Positions 42,485 through 54,938 of a stretch of 64,000 nt of DNA are shown in pieces; the first letter of the stretch is position 1, and the number at the start of each line of letters is the position of its first letter. Source of the stretch: Nageia nagi (lineage: Eukaryota; Pinophyta); the NCBI GenBank assembly GCA_050084985.1, contig JBITNC010000001.1:107136001-107200000 (forward strand), written 5' to 3'. Under the pieces are notes generated by a model, which was given only the letters and a program-made list of their open reading frames with translations, searched no databases and was not told where the DNA came from. A program made the translations under genes and the position numbers.

Positions 42485-43609
42485 ATTTCTGAGTGGATGG
42501 AAGGCTGTAGAGGATATACAAAAGGTCTTTCTGACCATGCTATTCGCCTAGACTTGATAGCTAAAGTTCGTGGTATAGCCAATGGTGAAAAGTATTTTGA
42601 TAATCTTCCCAAGATAGCAAAGGTTGAACCCACTTACGGTGCTCTTCTGAATTCTTATGTAAGAGAACAAATGACAGAAAAAGCAGAGGCACAAATGAAA
42701 AAGATGGAGGAGTTGGGTTATGCCACATCATCACTTCACTATAATTTGTTGCTGACTCTCTATAAAAACACCGGTGAGTTTGATAAGGTATCCTCAATAA
42801 TTGAGCGAATGAAGAAAAATAATATCTCACAAGATGTGTTCACCTACAACATTCGGATAAACATTTGTGCTGCTATGTTTGACATTGATGGAGTGGAGAA
42901 AGTGTTGCAAGAAATGGATTGTAATCCCATGGTTAAGACTGGCTGGAGCACATTTGCTAATCTTGCAAATGTTTATATCAAGGCTGGACTTTCTGACAAG
43001 GCACAGCTGGCAGTGAAGGAGATGGAAAAGAAAATGAATAGGAAGGACCGAGAGTCATATAACTATCTCATTACTCTGTATGCTGGGATTGGTGATAAAG
43101 ATGGGATAAATGGGGTGTGGCAGTCTTCAAAATTGGCCTTCCCTAAATTGACTAACATGAGCTTTATATGCATGCTTGATTCATTAGTGAAGGTTGAAGA
43201 CATTGAAGGAGCCGAAAAAGTTATTCAAGAATGGGAATTTGCTGGCTTAGCTTATGATTTCAGAGTGCCTAATATACTCCTCGATGCTTACGTGAAGAAG
43301 GGGCTAGCTGAAAAGGTTGAGGTGTTTGTTGAGGATGCTATAAAGAAACAGAGAAAACCTATCAGCAAAACATGGGAAATTCTCGCAGAGGGGTATTTAC
43401 AGAACAAGCAACTTGATAAGGCCGCAAAAGCTATGGATGCAGCTCTAACTATGAAACAAGGTGAGTGGAAACCAAAATCTGCAAACATGGAAGTCCTTCT
43501 GAATCATTTCCAAGAACAAGGTGATGTGGATCGTGCAAAAGAATACTTCAAAGTCCTTAGGGATTACAGGGATGTATCTGTTGTAAGCAAGGAGACCTAT
43601 CATGCATGA
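42485..43609 (+). CDS. PPR protein, coding exon 2 (374 residues plus stop)
   Basis: Encodes the bulk of a P-class PPR protein of 437 residues in total. It starts ISEWMEGCRG in phase 0 after the acceptor TTTGCAG and ends YHA with TGA at 43607-43609. About nine degenerate 34-36-residue helical repeats can be followed at roughly 110-143, 146-180, 181-213, 216-249, 252-286, 287-320, 322-356, 357-391 and 394-428, e.g. PTYGALLNSYV, HYNLLLTLY, FTYNIRINI and ESYNYLITLY. There is no DYW or E domain, so RNA binding, stabilisation or processing in an organelle is expected rather than C-to-U editing. No stop or frameshift is seen. It cannot be a separate gene: the open frame has no ATG before ISEWM. Confidence 0.9.
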   Translation: MSEWMEGCRGYTKGLSDHAIRLDLIAKVRGIANGEKYFDNLPKIAKVEPTYGALLNSYVREQMTEKAEAQMKKMEELGYATSSLHYNLLLTLYKNTGEFDKVSSIIERMKKNNISQDVFTYNIRINICAAMFDIDGVEKVLQEMDCNPMVKTGWSTFANLANVYIKAGLSDKAQLAVKEMEKKMNRKDRESYNYLITLYAGIGDKDGINGVWQSSKLAFPKLTNMSFICMLDSLVKVEDIEGAEKVIQEWEFAGLAYDFRVPNILLDAYVKKGLAEKVEVFVEDAIKKQRKPISKTWEILAEGYLQNKQLDKAAKAMDAALTMKQGEWKPKSANMEVLLNHFQEQGDVDRAKEYFKVLRDYRDVSVVSKETYHA

Positions 43610-46600
43610 TCAAGCTGTTTCTGAACTACTTGAACATCAGAATAATGATTATTGTCCAGAGGAAGAAACAAGTGTCTTAGTCAACTAAGTGGGACTCAAG
43701 ATATTTGAGGAAGTTGTGGCTGTTCAGAATTTCGAGGTCCCTTGCAGAGAAGTTGTGGGTGAAAGAATGATATCTCCACAAGGGAATTAACATTATGGAT
43801 GTGGTCATTAATGTGCTGTGTTAGAGGTAGTAAATGTTTCAATGAGGAAATTTGCAACAAAATCTATGGGAATATCTTCACAATCTTTAAAATAGTGGCT
43901 TGTTTTGGAAAGCTGAAGCCTCAAAATGTTTCTTGATTTCCTTCTTCACGTATATATTTTGACTTGTATGGTTTTCTTTTTCGCGATGCATACCAGGCAA
44001 TTAATGGATGCCAATTTCAATCCTTTGAAAGTAGCATGATTCTTAGTAATGAAGGCTAAGAGAGTTCATATCAATGGTGTACAAGCTTCCATACTTATTC
44101 TATTTGGAGAGCTATTTATATGTACGAAATATTTTTATCATCCTTTTGTGTTTAGTTTTTCTGTTTGAGATTTTGACTCTTCCATATTTCCTGATTATTG
44201 GATTCCAACACTTGAATGATAAATTCAAATGGACAATTTATAGGTTTGAGCCTAGCCAACAAAGTAAATTGGCTTATGAGATGCTGTTATATAGAATCTA
44301 CTATCTAAATTCTATACCTTCATGGTTTCAACCTTTTCATTAAATTCATGGGCCTGCCCATCTGGCGAATGCCTATAATATTTACATGATAGCATTATAC
44401 AATGTGTTTTTGTTATTTTGATTAGTATATTTTTTGCAAGTTTGTTTCCTAACTTTGAACTAATATATAAGTATCATTACATTACCTTTAAATAATAATT
44501 TAATTGTATTCTATGTATTTATAGATACCTAAATTGTAAGCTCAGGTATTTTTACTTCTTTAGGCACTAGTTTACTCTCTTTGTTGGTATATGCATTAAA
44601 AACAAAAATCTTTCACATTATTACCTTGAGAATAATGTCGGGAGTGTCACTACCTAACATCTTGAAGGTTTCAAATTCAAATATTTAAAACTTATTACTT
44701 GTTTTCAGATTATAAAATTAACCTTTTTTTATAATTGGAACTTTGTTTAGTTAATTATTCTTGATATACAACTCAAAATTTAAAATTCTTCTTAGAACTA
44801 TATACAAAAGAGTTTATTTGTTCACTTTGAAACATGAAGAATTTGGAAGATCTTTGTTGAGGATTATCACTTTTTTTGGATTAAAAGATAGATGTTTTCC
44901 TTTCTCCTTTATCACACACTAGCAAAAGTTTTTGGCATGACTCTTATAGCTTTGTTGAAATGCATAATCTTCATGCAGTTGTTCAAGCTGGTTTTTTGTA
45001 GAAACTAGAGAAAACAATAGAGGTGATCCATCATAAATAAATGAAAAATCTTGGATTTTCGACTTTGTTTTTGTGAATTTGTTGGGCTTTACTTGATTGT
45101 TTACTACCTCAGATTTTAACTTATTTTTAATTATTTAAGATAACATAGTCAATCCATTTAAATGATTTTTTAAGAAATTTAAATTAAACAGCCCTAACCT
45201 TGAAATAAGATTTTTTTGCTTTAGCCTTAACACTATAAACAAAGATTATATCATTGATTAAATAGCCATCGAAATCGGGTATATATACACATTATAATGA
45301 TATTATATCCAATTGTCATTGCACATTCTTTTAGAATACATGAAATACCTAACAACTCCTATGGTTATGTACAATGGCTAGCTAAGTTGACCATTTTCTT
45401 TGTTGTAATGATCCGTTTGGTTAAAATTGTTAAACTAATTGAATTAAGTGACGACCCATTCGATTAAACTTGATGATGCCTTGGTTCACCAAAACAATTT
45501 GTTAAGTTTGTTTAGTGCATTATGTTTCGATTGATGACTTGATAGGTTCAAGGATGACTTAAACAACTATTTAGAACAATCCATCAAGTTCGTTCAGAGC
45601 TATCTGTCAACTAATGATTCATCAACTAGTACTCTTTTAGCCTTATCATTGAGTGGAGGCAAGGGGATTCAGTGAGGGTTTAAGCACATATTAAATGTTA
45701 TTATCCTAACCACCATTAGATAAAAGGGGGATGATTGAGGGCTATTGATCTCACTGCTAGGTTGTGCAAGGATCATGTAAAGAGTTTTGAAGTGGTTTGA
45801 TCCCATCGTCTATGATAGAATGAATCTCGATTTTGGCTATGATGTTGGGTTAAAAAATATTGTGAGGGCCTCTGTATGGTTTGAAGCCCTCATCGTGCAA
45901 TGATGGCGGATTCAAGAGTGTTTGGAAGCCATGGAAGGGTTTTTACGAGCTAAGCACACCTCATCATGAAGGATTGTGGCTTTTAAAGTTGGGAAAATCG
46001 TGGCTAGGACTACCAAAAACCTTCATCATGGGTATTATCTCATTAAATGCTCTGCAACCTCATTCAAGAAGGAATTTGAGCCTATTGGGAGTGAGTATTG
46101 TCTCACTCGTCATTCATTTATCTTTTTGTGACCTCCTAGGATTGAAAAGCAATGTTATACATAGAGCATTACAATTGGGCTTGAGGGTAGGATGAGAAGA
46201 GGGAAGTGGTTGAGGTAGTTTGGAACTTAGGGTGTTAAACTTTATGCCATTATCAGGTTAGTCTTCTATTTAAAAATCAACAGTGTGAACTATGCTAGTT
46301 CTTTTGTAAGACTGGATGCATACTTCTCTTTCTCTATAATTTATTGTTTATGAATAAATTCAATATTTATACTGCTCCTCAAAATAGGGTATTTGGACTA
46401 TAGCAACTTTCACTAAGCTCTTTACTTGAGTAGTATGTATAAGTTGTATTTTTGTTGCAATTTCTTGTCCGCTAAAACAAATTGGATAACAAGGTCCTTG
46501 GTTCATTATATGGTCTAGGTGTAGCTAATTTACAAGGAAACTAGGAGAACTATGACCCTTAATACAAACTACAAGAATTTGTAAGTTTATTTCCTAGTTT

Positions 46601-46811
46601 AGAAAAATGATTAAGTAAAAATCAAGAATCCTATTAACACCTTCTACTTCTATAAACAAATGGGGTTTTAACCATGATCTTGTAGAATACAATATATATG
46701 AAAAGATTGTTCAATTAATTTAGGTGAATACAAGGTTGGAATGCTACGTTGTGAACACAAGGTCGAAATATTGCACCATGACTGGAAAGCTGAAATATCA
46801 TGCTGTGATTG
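43610..46811. other. PPR 3' flank and intergenic DNA, no further gene seen
   Basis: The 3' UTR end was not located; no canonical AATAAA is close to the stop. Small ORFs at 44074-44343 and 45881-46195 have no family signature. Composition is AT-rich, without LTR pairs or clear tandem repeats. Confidence 0.5.
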
Positions 46812-47425
46812 CAAGGTGGGTGATGTTAGCTAGGAGTTAGTTATGCTCCAGTAAACCCTTTGTTGAGCTACAAGGTGGGTGACATCAACTAGGAGTTCGC
46901 TGCATTTTGGTAAACCCTTTGCTAGGATGCAAGGTTGTGACATCAGCTAGGAGTTAGCCATGCTTCAATAAACCCTTTTCTAGGCCACAAGGTGGGTGAT
47001 GTCAGCTAGGAGTTATACTCTGGTAAACCCTTTACCATATAATAAGGTGGGTGATGTAAGCTAGGAGTTAGTTATGCTTTGGTAAACCCTTTATCAAGTT
47101 GTAAGGGGGGTGATGTTAGCTATGAGTTAGCCATGCTTCAGTAAAACCCTTTCCAGATTGCAAGGTAGCTAATGTTAGCTATGAGTTAGTCGTACCTTGA
47201 TAAATCCTTTGCTAGGCCTCAAGGTAGGTGATCTTAGTTAGGAATTAACCATGCTTTGATAAACCCTTTGTTGAGCTGCAAGGTTGGTGACGTTAGCTAT
47301 TCTCTAGCAAAACCCTTTTTCTTGTGCCACGAAGTCAGTGATTATGCTACACTTCGACAAAACCCTTTGTTGCACTACAAAGTTAGTGACATTAGAAATG
47401 AGTATGCCACCCTCTAGCAAACCCA
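46812..47425 (+). repeat. Eleven-copy 59-bp tandem array
   Basis: Units begin near 46812, 46871, 46930, 46988, 47043, 47102, 47161, 47220, 47279, 47330 and 47378, sharing CAAGGTGGGTGATGTTAGCT, AGGAGTTAGCCATGCTT and GTAAACCCTTTGT. Divergence between units is substantial and the last two are shortened. The array ends just where the Gypsy-2 LTR begins. Confidence 0.95.
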
Positions 47426-47426
47426 A

Positions 47427-47826
47427 TGTTGTTTTTAGGATCCCATATCCTAACATTTACTTAGATTATATTAGTTAGTTAATTAGACTATAAGCTTATA
47501 TTAAAAATGTTAAGTGGATTGACATAGTTGTAAGATGAATTGCCATTTTTTATTAAACGATCGATTAGGGTTAGGGTAGGTGGACTATAAATATGTGTAG
47601 GAGGAGAATAGATATTATATTGGAAAAATATTTTCTTTTGAGTTGTAAGAAGGTATCACCCTTGAAGTGGCCCACGATTCATTTTGCTATTAGTAAGTTT
47701 CTCTATTGCTATCTTGCTTCCATTTCGATTCATATTGCTCTTTTCTTGTTATTTCAAATTTGTATGAGCTTGTATTTCTCTGTTGCTTAGATTAAATCTT
47801 GTTTAGGATCTTATGGGTTCCTAACA
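47427..47826 (+). mobile_element. Gypsy-2 5' LTR
   Basis: About 400 bp; begins TGTT near 47427 (47430 is also possible) and ends GGGTTCCTAACA. CTATAAATATG at about 47586 is the TATA box. The only LTR of this element in the window; the partner lies beyond the Tat element insertion. Confidence 0.75.
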
Positions 47827-47828
47827 TC

Positions 47829-47840
47829 TGGTATCAGAGC
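47829..47840 (+). promoter_or_regulatory. Gypsy-2 primer binding site
   Basis: TGGTATCAGAGC two bases after the LTR; initiator Met tRNA type. Confidence 0.9.
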
Positions 47841-50800
47841 TCTGATTTTGGCACCTGTGGATAGATTGGAGACTGCAATTTATTTATTTCTAGTCAAAAC
47901 ATTGCCAAAATTTCTCTAGAACTCTAAGGTCGCACTGAATTGGAAACTTAGAATTCGCCCATTTTATAGTTGGAACTTTGCCAAAATTTCCCTAGGAATA
48001 TGTATTTTTTTCCTACCATAGTTCATGACCCTCTTTTGCACCACACCATTTCTCTATCAAGCCATTTTAGCCATCCATCCCCTCGCTGTGTATTGACCTT
48101 CAAACTACAACCCATTGACATTTTTGAAAAATATTTCTCTTTTTGGAACCCTAGTTTTCTATACCAAAAATAGTAACTACCAAACTGGGTAAAAACTTCC
48201 AAGGTTGTTATCTTTCAAACTATTAGGAATTAGCTAATTTTAACAAAACTTGTTCATTACCTGCTATAACAATTTTTTAGGGGAAAAACCATTTTCAAAA
48301 AATCATAATTTTGAGACCTATCCCATTGTGATTATTTTTTTATGTTGATCATTTCGACATACATCACCCATACACTTTTCAGTTTCCAAAAATAACAATT
48401 TCCATAAATAGTAAGATGGTTGATAGTAGAAGATCCTTGGATATGGACAAATTATCTTAGAGAGTGGACTACATGGTGGAACTACTCGGTGATGTTCACC
48501 TTCCAACCACCCTTGATGAGATCAAAAAGTCAATGGAAGCTACAACTTTCAATTATGGTTCCTTCAATAAAAATCTATAACTCCAATAAGTGATAATCGC
48601 TAACACATCATCGACTTCAAACGGATTGAATGCAACTCAACCACATAGCAAGAAAGGCTTTAACATAACTCAGGAATCACGACAAGACTTTATTCTTCCA
48701 TGTATGACCAAACTAGATTTTTTGAAATTTGACGGTGATGACCCCATTAGCTAGATGTATTGGAAAAAATAATATTTCTCTTTGACTTAGATACTTGAGG
48801 TGCAAAAGGTCCATGTCACCTCCTTTCATTTGGAGTACGAAGCTATCCAATGTTATTAGTGGTTTGAAAAGGCAAATAACACCACACCTTGGGGGGACTT
48901 CACAAGGAACCTTCTTGTTAGATTTGATCCCAATGATTTTGAAGACTTCATCGATGCACTCGCTAAACTGCACCAAACCACCATGGTAAAAGAATACCAA
49001 ACTCAATTTGAGAAGCTTGCCAACCTAAAGAACTAGATGACACATTTTTACAAAGTTTTTTCATGAGTAGGTTAAAGGAGGAAATTCAAGTGGAGGTCAA
49101 AATGTTCAATCCTGATAATATGATAGCACCAATCGAGCTCGCAAAATTAGCAAAGGACAAGTTCAATACACAATGCAACGAGGCCAAGCAACCCTTTTGG
49201 AAATCACAAACTTCTTAAAGTGTCCCAAAACCATTTCATTCCTCATTTAGAAAGTGACTAAATCCTGCCAAGATGGAGGAGCGTAAGAAAAAAGGGATAT
49301 GTTATAATTGCAATGATAAATTTGGCCTAGGTCATGGCTGCACTACTCAAAAATTAGTATGCTACTATCCTCCCTTTAAATTCAATCATAAACACCTAAT
49401 ATTTATGCCTTAAACCCACTTCAATTATTCCTCAAATCAACAAAAATTAGACATGCTAGATGAATCAAGGCCAAAGTCAGCCATATTCAAGCACCCATTA
49501 CCAATTCGAGCCTGTTCAACTAATTTTCATCCAATTATATACGTAACCCAAAGTACATAAATGCCCAAGGTTTATGTTGAATTTGGAGGGAGGATAGCCT
49601 TCCACAAAAAAATATGTCTTGAATGTGGATGCTCTTGTTGAACTGCTAGAAGATGCTTTTGAATATTCAATGGCTAATATCAAGGAGGAACCAGATCAAA
49701 TTGTTGATGTTGTCCCAAACATTTCTTGCAATTCCCTATGTGTTTTTTCATCACCACAAACCATCAAATGTCATGGACACTTTAAGGGACAAACTCTGAT
49801 AGTCTTGATTGACTTGGGGAGCACTCATAATTTTATTGATCTCGGAGTGGCCAAAAAGACCAACTCTTATATCTATCCACAAAATAATTTTGAAGTGATT
49901 ATTGGGAATGGGGTGAAAATTACTTGCAAAGGATGGTGTTTTAATATCAAGCTTAGTATGGATGACTATCAAATGGAAAGTGACATGCATGTTTTGCCAT
50001 TAGGGGGTTGTGATGTGGTCCTCGATGTGTAGTGGCTGATGACATTAGGAGCTATACTTTGGGATTTTCTTGATCTTTGTATGCAATTCAAGGTTGGGGA
50101 ATACAAATATACTTTTAAGGGACTCAAATCAAGGCCATCACAAATCATTAGTTCACATCACATGGAGAAGTTGCTTAAGAAGGGAGGCAAAGTAGTGGTG
50201 GTACAATTATTTTCAATTCAACCATCAATGTAAGAATCGGGAGAAGTACAAGAACTATAAAATGTACTAGCCCTTCACATTGGTGTTTTTGAGGAACCAC
50301 ATGGGTTGCCCCCACATCGTCCTCATGATCATGCTATCCAAATAATTCAAGGGATTCAACCACCCAACATTTGGCCTTATTGCTACCCCTTCTTGCAAAA
50401 GGATGGAATAGAGAAGCTTATCCAAGATATGTTGGAAGTAGGTATCATTTTCCATAGTGTGAGTCCTTACTTTTTTCCTATTCTATTGGTTCGCAAGAAG
50501 GATGGCTCATGGTGCATGTGCATTGACTTTTGGGCCTTGAACAAAATCACCATAAAGGACAAGTTTCCCATTCCTATCATTGATGAATTGTTGGACTAAT
50601 TACATGGTGTTAAATATTTTTCCAAATTGGATCTTCGATTTTGGTACCATCAAATTAGGCTCCACGAAGAAGATATCCCCAAAACTCCATTCCACACACA
50701 TGAAGGCCATTATGAGTTCCTAGTAATGCCATTTGGCCTTACTAACACTCCTTCCACCTTCTAGAGTTTAATGAACTAGATATTTTGCCCTTATCTTTGA

Positions 50801-52220
50801 AAATTTATTTTAATTTTATTTGATGATATTTTGATCTACAACAAGACTTGGGAGCATCACTTGTCCTAGTTAGATCAGATCTTGTAAATTCTCCAAGATA
50901 ACCAATTGTATGCCAAATACTCCAAATGTTCTTTTGGGTGTTAAGAGCTTGAATACCTCAGGCATATTATTTCTAAAGAAGATGTCAAGGTGGATCCCTT
51001 GAAAATTGAAGATATGCAAAACAAGCCTCTTCCCAAGTCATTGAAGGGCTTACATGGCTTCTTAGGATTGACAAGGTACTATTGTAAGTTCATGAAAGAT
51101 TATGGAAAGAGTGCAACCCCTCTCACTTCCCTTCTCAAGAAGAATGCTTTCAATTGGTCATAAACTATAGAAGAATCTTTTATAGACTGAAGGTTTCCAT
51201 GTAATCTACCCTTGTCTTGGCCATGCCTGATTTATTAAAGATATTCATGATTGAGAGTGATGCCTCTGGTGTAGGAATTGGAGTCATGTTGATGCAGGAA
51301 GGAAGACCCTTGGCTTTCACAAGAAAGGTCCCTCTTAGGTAAACATTTGGCTAAATCCACCTATGAAAAAGAAATGCTTACTATCATTCATGCAATTCAT
51401 CATTGGAGACCCTATTTCATTGGTCAATATTTTCTCATCCAAATGGACCACCATAGTTTAAAATAGTTTTTGGAATAATGCATCTATACTCCTAAACAAT
51501 AAAAGTGGATCCATAAACTTTTTGGATATAATTATGAGATTGTGTATCGAAAGGGTGGTGAAAATGTAGTTGCATATGCTCTCTCTGTAAATTTGGGGAG
51601 CCCATGGCACTTTAGGCCATTTCATACCCAATATCTCAATGGATTGACTAGGTTAAACAAGAATGGCTTCATGATAGCTTTACTCAAATAATGATTCAAT
51701 ATTTATAGATTGATCTTGCTAGAAAATCTTATTTCTCTTAGTACGAGGGAATTCTACGGTCATATCAAAATGCTCACCAACTCTTCATGTTGGGAGCTGA
51801 TACTTTAGAAGTTGCATGTTGCATCAATAATTGACAATTTTGGATTTCTAAAAAAATACAAGTGCATGATCCAATCCTTCTATTGGCTAGGTATGAAATA
51901 GGACATCAAGAAGTTTATTTCTGTATGTGATGTTTTTCAACACCATAAAGGTGGGAAAATTAGTACCCCAGGGTTACTTTAGCCTTTTCCTATACTGAAT
52001 AGAACCTAGATTGATATTTCAATTGATTTTATTAAAGGCCTTCCAAAATCTTATGGGAAAATTGTTATCATGGTGGTAGTGGATAGGGTGTCCAAGTATG
52101 CATACTTTTTCCCTTTGGTTCACCCATACAAAGTTGTCAATATTGCACATCTTTTTCTTGATAATGTTTTCAAACTCCATGATATACCTTCTACCATTGC
52201 TAGTGTTTATACTATAAAAG
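47841..52220 (+). pseudogene. Gypsy-2 gag-pol remnant, interrupted in integrase
   Basis: Highly mutated but ordered coding remains. Gag from about 48700; a zinc knuckle variant near 49300 (CYNCNDKFGLGHGC, CX2CX7HXC); protease at 49619-50032 with DLGSTHNFID (Leu in the active-site triplet); RT from 50306 ([36 protein letters not shown]) with FDDILIY near 50823; RNase H near 51360-51600 (STYEKEMLTI, MDHHSL); integrase zinc region and core start (DISIDFIKGLP, VVVDRVSKYA). At least fifteen stops and several frameshifts. It breaks off after the integrase PSTIAS motif at 52220, where another LTR starts. Confidence 0.88.
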
Positions 52221-54916
52221 TGTAGACACTCAAAATAAACCCTATCTTTAATTTAATAAATAAATAAATAAAACAAGTATTTTTTCTAATATATATCACA
52301 TTAAAATAATTGTTGATTAAGATTGTGTAATATATGTGCCATGAACAATCTTAACCAAAGTAAATCAAGAAAAGACTATGGGGATAGTCTGATCTCCGGA
52401 GAAGGCCGGTTCCTTATCTATTGGGCGTAGAAAAAGTAATAGGAAAGGAAATAAAAAGGAGTAGAGTGCGAGGAATTTAAGCAAAAGGCTTAGGGTAACA
52501 AGAGAGAAAGCAAAGGTGAATCACTAGTTCAGCGCGGGCTTTCACAGTATGTGAAACCTTGGCCTGAATCTAGTGTAGCAGCTACAGTACAAGCTCTCAC
52601 TCTCTAATAGTTTCCCAGCTTTACTCTACCATGTAGCAGACATAGTTATACTAGCAACTCGCAATTATCATTTAGGAAACAAGCCAAGCTGCCATGATGT
52701 AACCAAATTAAGAATGATAATTATGAATGCTAGACAAGAAAGGTCAAGATGGTTTCATATTACTGATAAAAACTACAGGTCTTCGAGAACAAATGTAAAG
52801 AGCAATACTAGGTTTTTGACCCTTCTTTCACTTTATTTTCATATACTTATATTGCAGTAACGATAGTTACAAGAATTGCAGAATAGAAATGTTTACAAAA
52901 ATGGCTTCAAGATTCTAGCCTTCTTTTAACTGATACTACCTACATACACCACTTGGTAGAATATTACAAAAATGGGGCAGATTGCAGATGATACAACTTC
53001 TTGATAATTGTGATTTGACCTCTTGCTGGCCTCGTCTCTACACTCCGAAATGCTCTACTTACCGGCTTCGGCTATTTGATCATTCCTTGATGACCTCATC
53101 ACTTCTAGGACCCGGTTTCATTCAAAAAATATGAACATTATTCTCCCAGTGATGTCATCTTCATACTTTCAGAATGCTTTACTCACTGGTTCCGGCTATT
53201 TGATCACTCCTTGATGACCTCATCACTTCTGGACCCGATTTCATTCAAAAAATGTGAACATTATTCTCCCTGTGACATCATATTCATACTTCTGGAATGC
53301 TTTACTTACCGGTTTCGACTATTTGATCACTCTTTGATGACCTCATCACTTTCGGGACCCGGTTTCATTCAAAAATGTGAACATCATTCTCCTCGTGACA
53401 TCATCGTCTTTACATTTCAGAATGCTCTACTCATCGGCTCTGGCTATTTGATCACTCTTTGCTGACCTCATCATCTTCAGAACCTGGGCTTTTTTACAAC
53501 TGAGCTTTATCATTTCCTTCCGAATGCTTTATCTACTGATTCTGGCCTTTTTACTCACCCCTTGCTGACCTCATCATCTTCGAAACCCGGTCTTTACCAA
53601 AACGTGACTATCTTATCCTCTGTGACATCATCATTTTATTTCGGAACATGTTACTTCTAGAATACTTAATTTACGAGCTCCAGCTTCTTCGATTATCTCT
53701 TGTTGACCTCACCTCTTCCAGAACCTGGGCTTTTTCACAACTAAGCTTTATCCTTTCTTCTGTGATGTCATCATTTCATTCCGGAACTCTTTATCTACTG
53801 ACTCCGACCTGTTTTGTTTGCTCCAGAAAAACTCCCGGGGATCTTAAAATGAACTCATGATTGCAAGTAAAGTACATCAGGGCTTCAATAAAGAATTTAT
53901 TATGTATGAATATACAATAATTATAACTCCTTATAAAAACATTAAATAAGATTTAAAAATATATTATCGGATCAATCTTTTCGAACATATATAAAACAAG
54001 TGGTCTTACGACCCTTGTCATTAAAAAATGACCATAGAGCGACCATTCTAATGTTAATATATAATCGCTAAAAATTGGTGACGATCCATGAACAGTTAAA
54101 CAACAAACAAATCTAAGCTTGGAATAGCCTAGTACGTATAATTTGTAATCATGGATATAGATGGAAGATAACAACACTTCAAAATTTAGTTCAAGAGGTT
54201 ACCTGGAATCTTGTGATGCCAAAACAAATGAATAACAAACCTTGAAGCTTATAAATTGAAGCTTTGTACATGAACAAAGGGACCCAATCTTATTGTAGCG
54301 AAGCTCTGTTGAAATCAAATCAGGAGATTATTAGCAAAAGGTTGTAAGCTTGATTAATAGCAAATCTCATATCAATTATATTTCCATATTATGTTATTCA
54401 TTTGCTAATTAATATGTATGAACAGGTATGCTTTTGATGCTTCGTTTATTTTCTATGTGCAGGGTCAATACAGAAAAAGAATGATGGAAGTAAGCGTGAA
54501 AGAGAACAAGGAATAGACAAAAATACTTCAAAATTCTATGAAGATTACTCCAGTGCATACAGAGCCGATCGTCAATGATTCAAAGATCGATCGACGACGA
54601 TTCAAAGATCGATCGACGATGATTCACCAGATCGATAACAAAGGCCAAAGGTTTACAACGAACACAACGATGGCTTAGAGAATGCAAAGTCATACTTCAA
54701 TTGTTATTGATTCGCACTGATTGTTACCAATCCATAATGATCGCTGTCGAGGTTGATTAAAACAGATCAATAAAAACTCACTTTTTGTATTCAAATACTT
54801 TAGAATATAATATCATTCTTATTATTGATGTGTATTGTCGAATATGTTCATGATTAATTATGTTGAATGATTTATCTATCTAAATTGCGTTTTAGGTTCA
54901 TAATTTGATATACACA
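52221..54916 (+). repeat. Tat element 5' LTR (about 2.7 kb)
   Basis: Bounded on the left by the loss of Gypsy-2 integrase similarity and TG, on the right by TACACA before the PBS. The long size is normal for this lineage. Contains a seven-unit tandem array (53045-53830) and near 54565-54635 three short copies of a GATCGATCGACGA unit. Ends are inferred from one copy only. Confidence 0.6.
53045..53830 (+). repeat. Seven-copy 120-bp tandem array in the LTR
   Basis: Units share GAATGCTTTACT, GGCTATTTGATCACTC, TTGATGACCTCATCACTTC and GTGAACATTATTCTCC and begin near 53049, 53171, 53297, 53421, 53521, 53644 and 53783. The first four are regular; later ones have internal deletions. Confidence 0.93.
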
Positions 54917-54918
54917 AT

Positions 54919-54938
54919 CTAGCGCTAGAAGGAGGGCC
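54919..54938 (+). promoter_or_regulatory. Tat element primer binding site
   Basis: CTAGCGCTAGAAGGAGGGCC follows TACACAAT, the usual two-base spacing after an LTR. It is not the initiator Met tRNA site of the other elements; the GGCGCTAGAAGGAGGG-type site is known from Tat-like plant elements. Here an A replaces one G. Confidence 0.6.

Noticed and set aside
42479-43609. PPR exon 2 as a separate intronless gene
   Set aside because: The open frame has no ATG before ISEWM, and a good acceptor (TTTGCAG) lies at its start; exon 1 at 10661 supplies the missing N-terminus in phase.
47560-47585. Telomere-like AGGGTTAGGGTAGG
   Set aside because: Only two imperfect units; plant telomere repeat is TTTAGGG. 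A second two-unit case at about 32190 is likewise chance.
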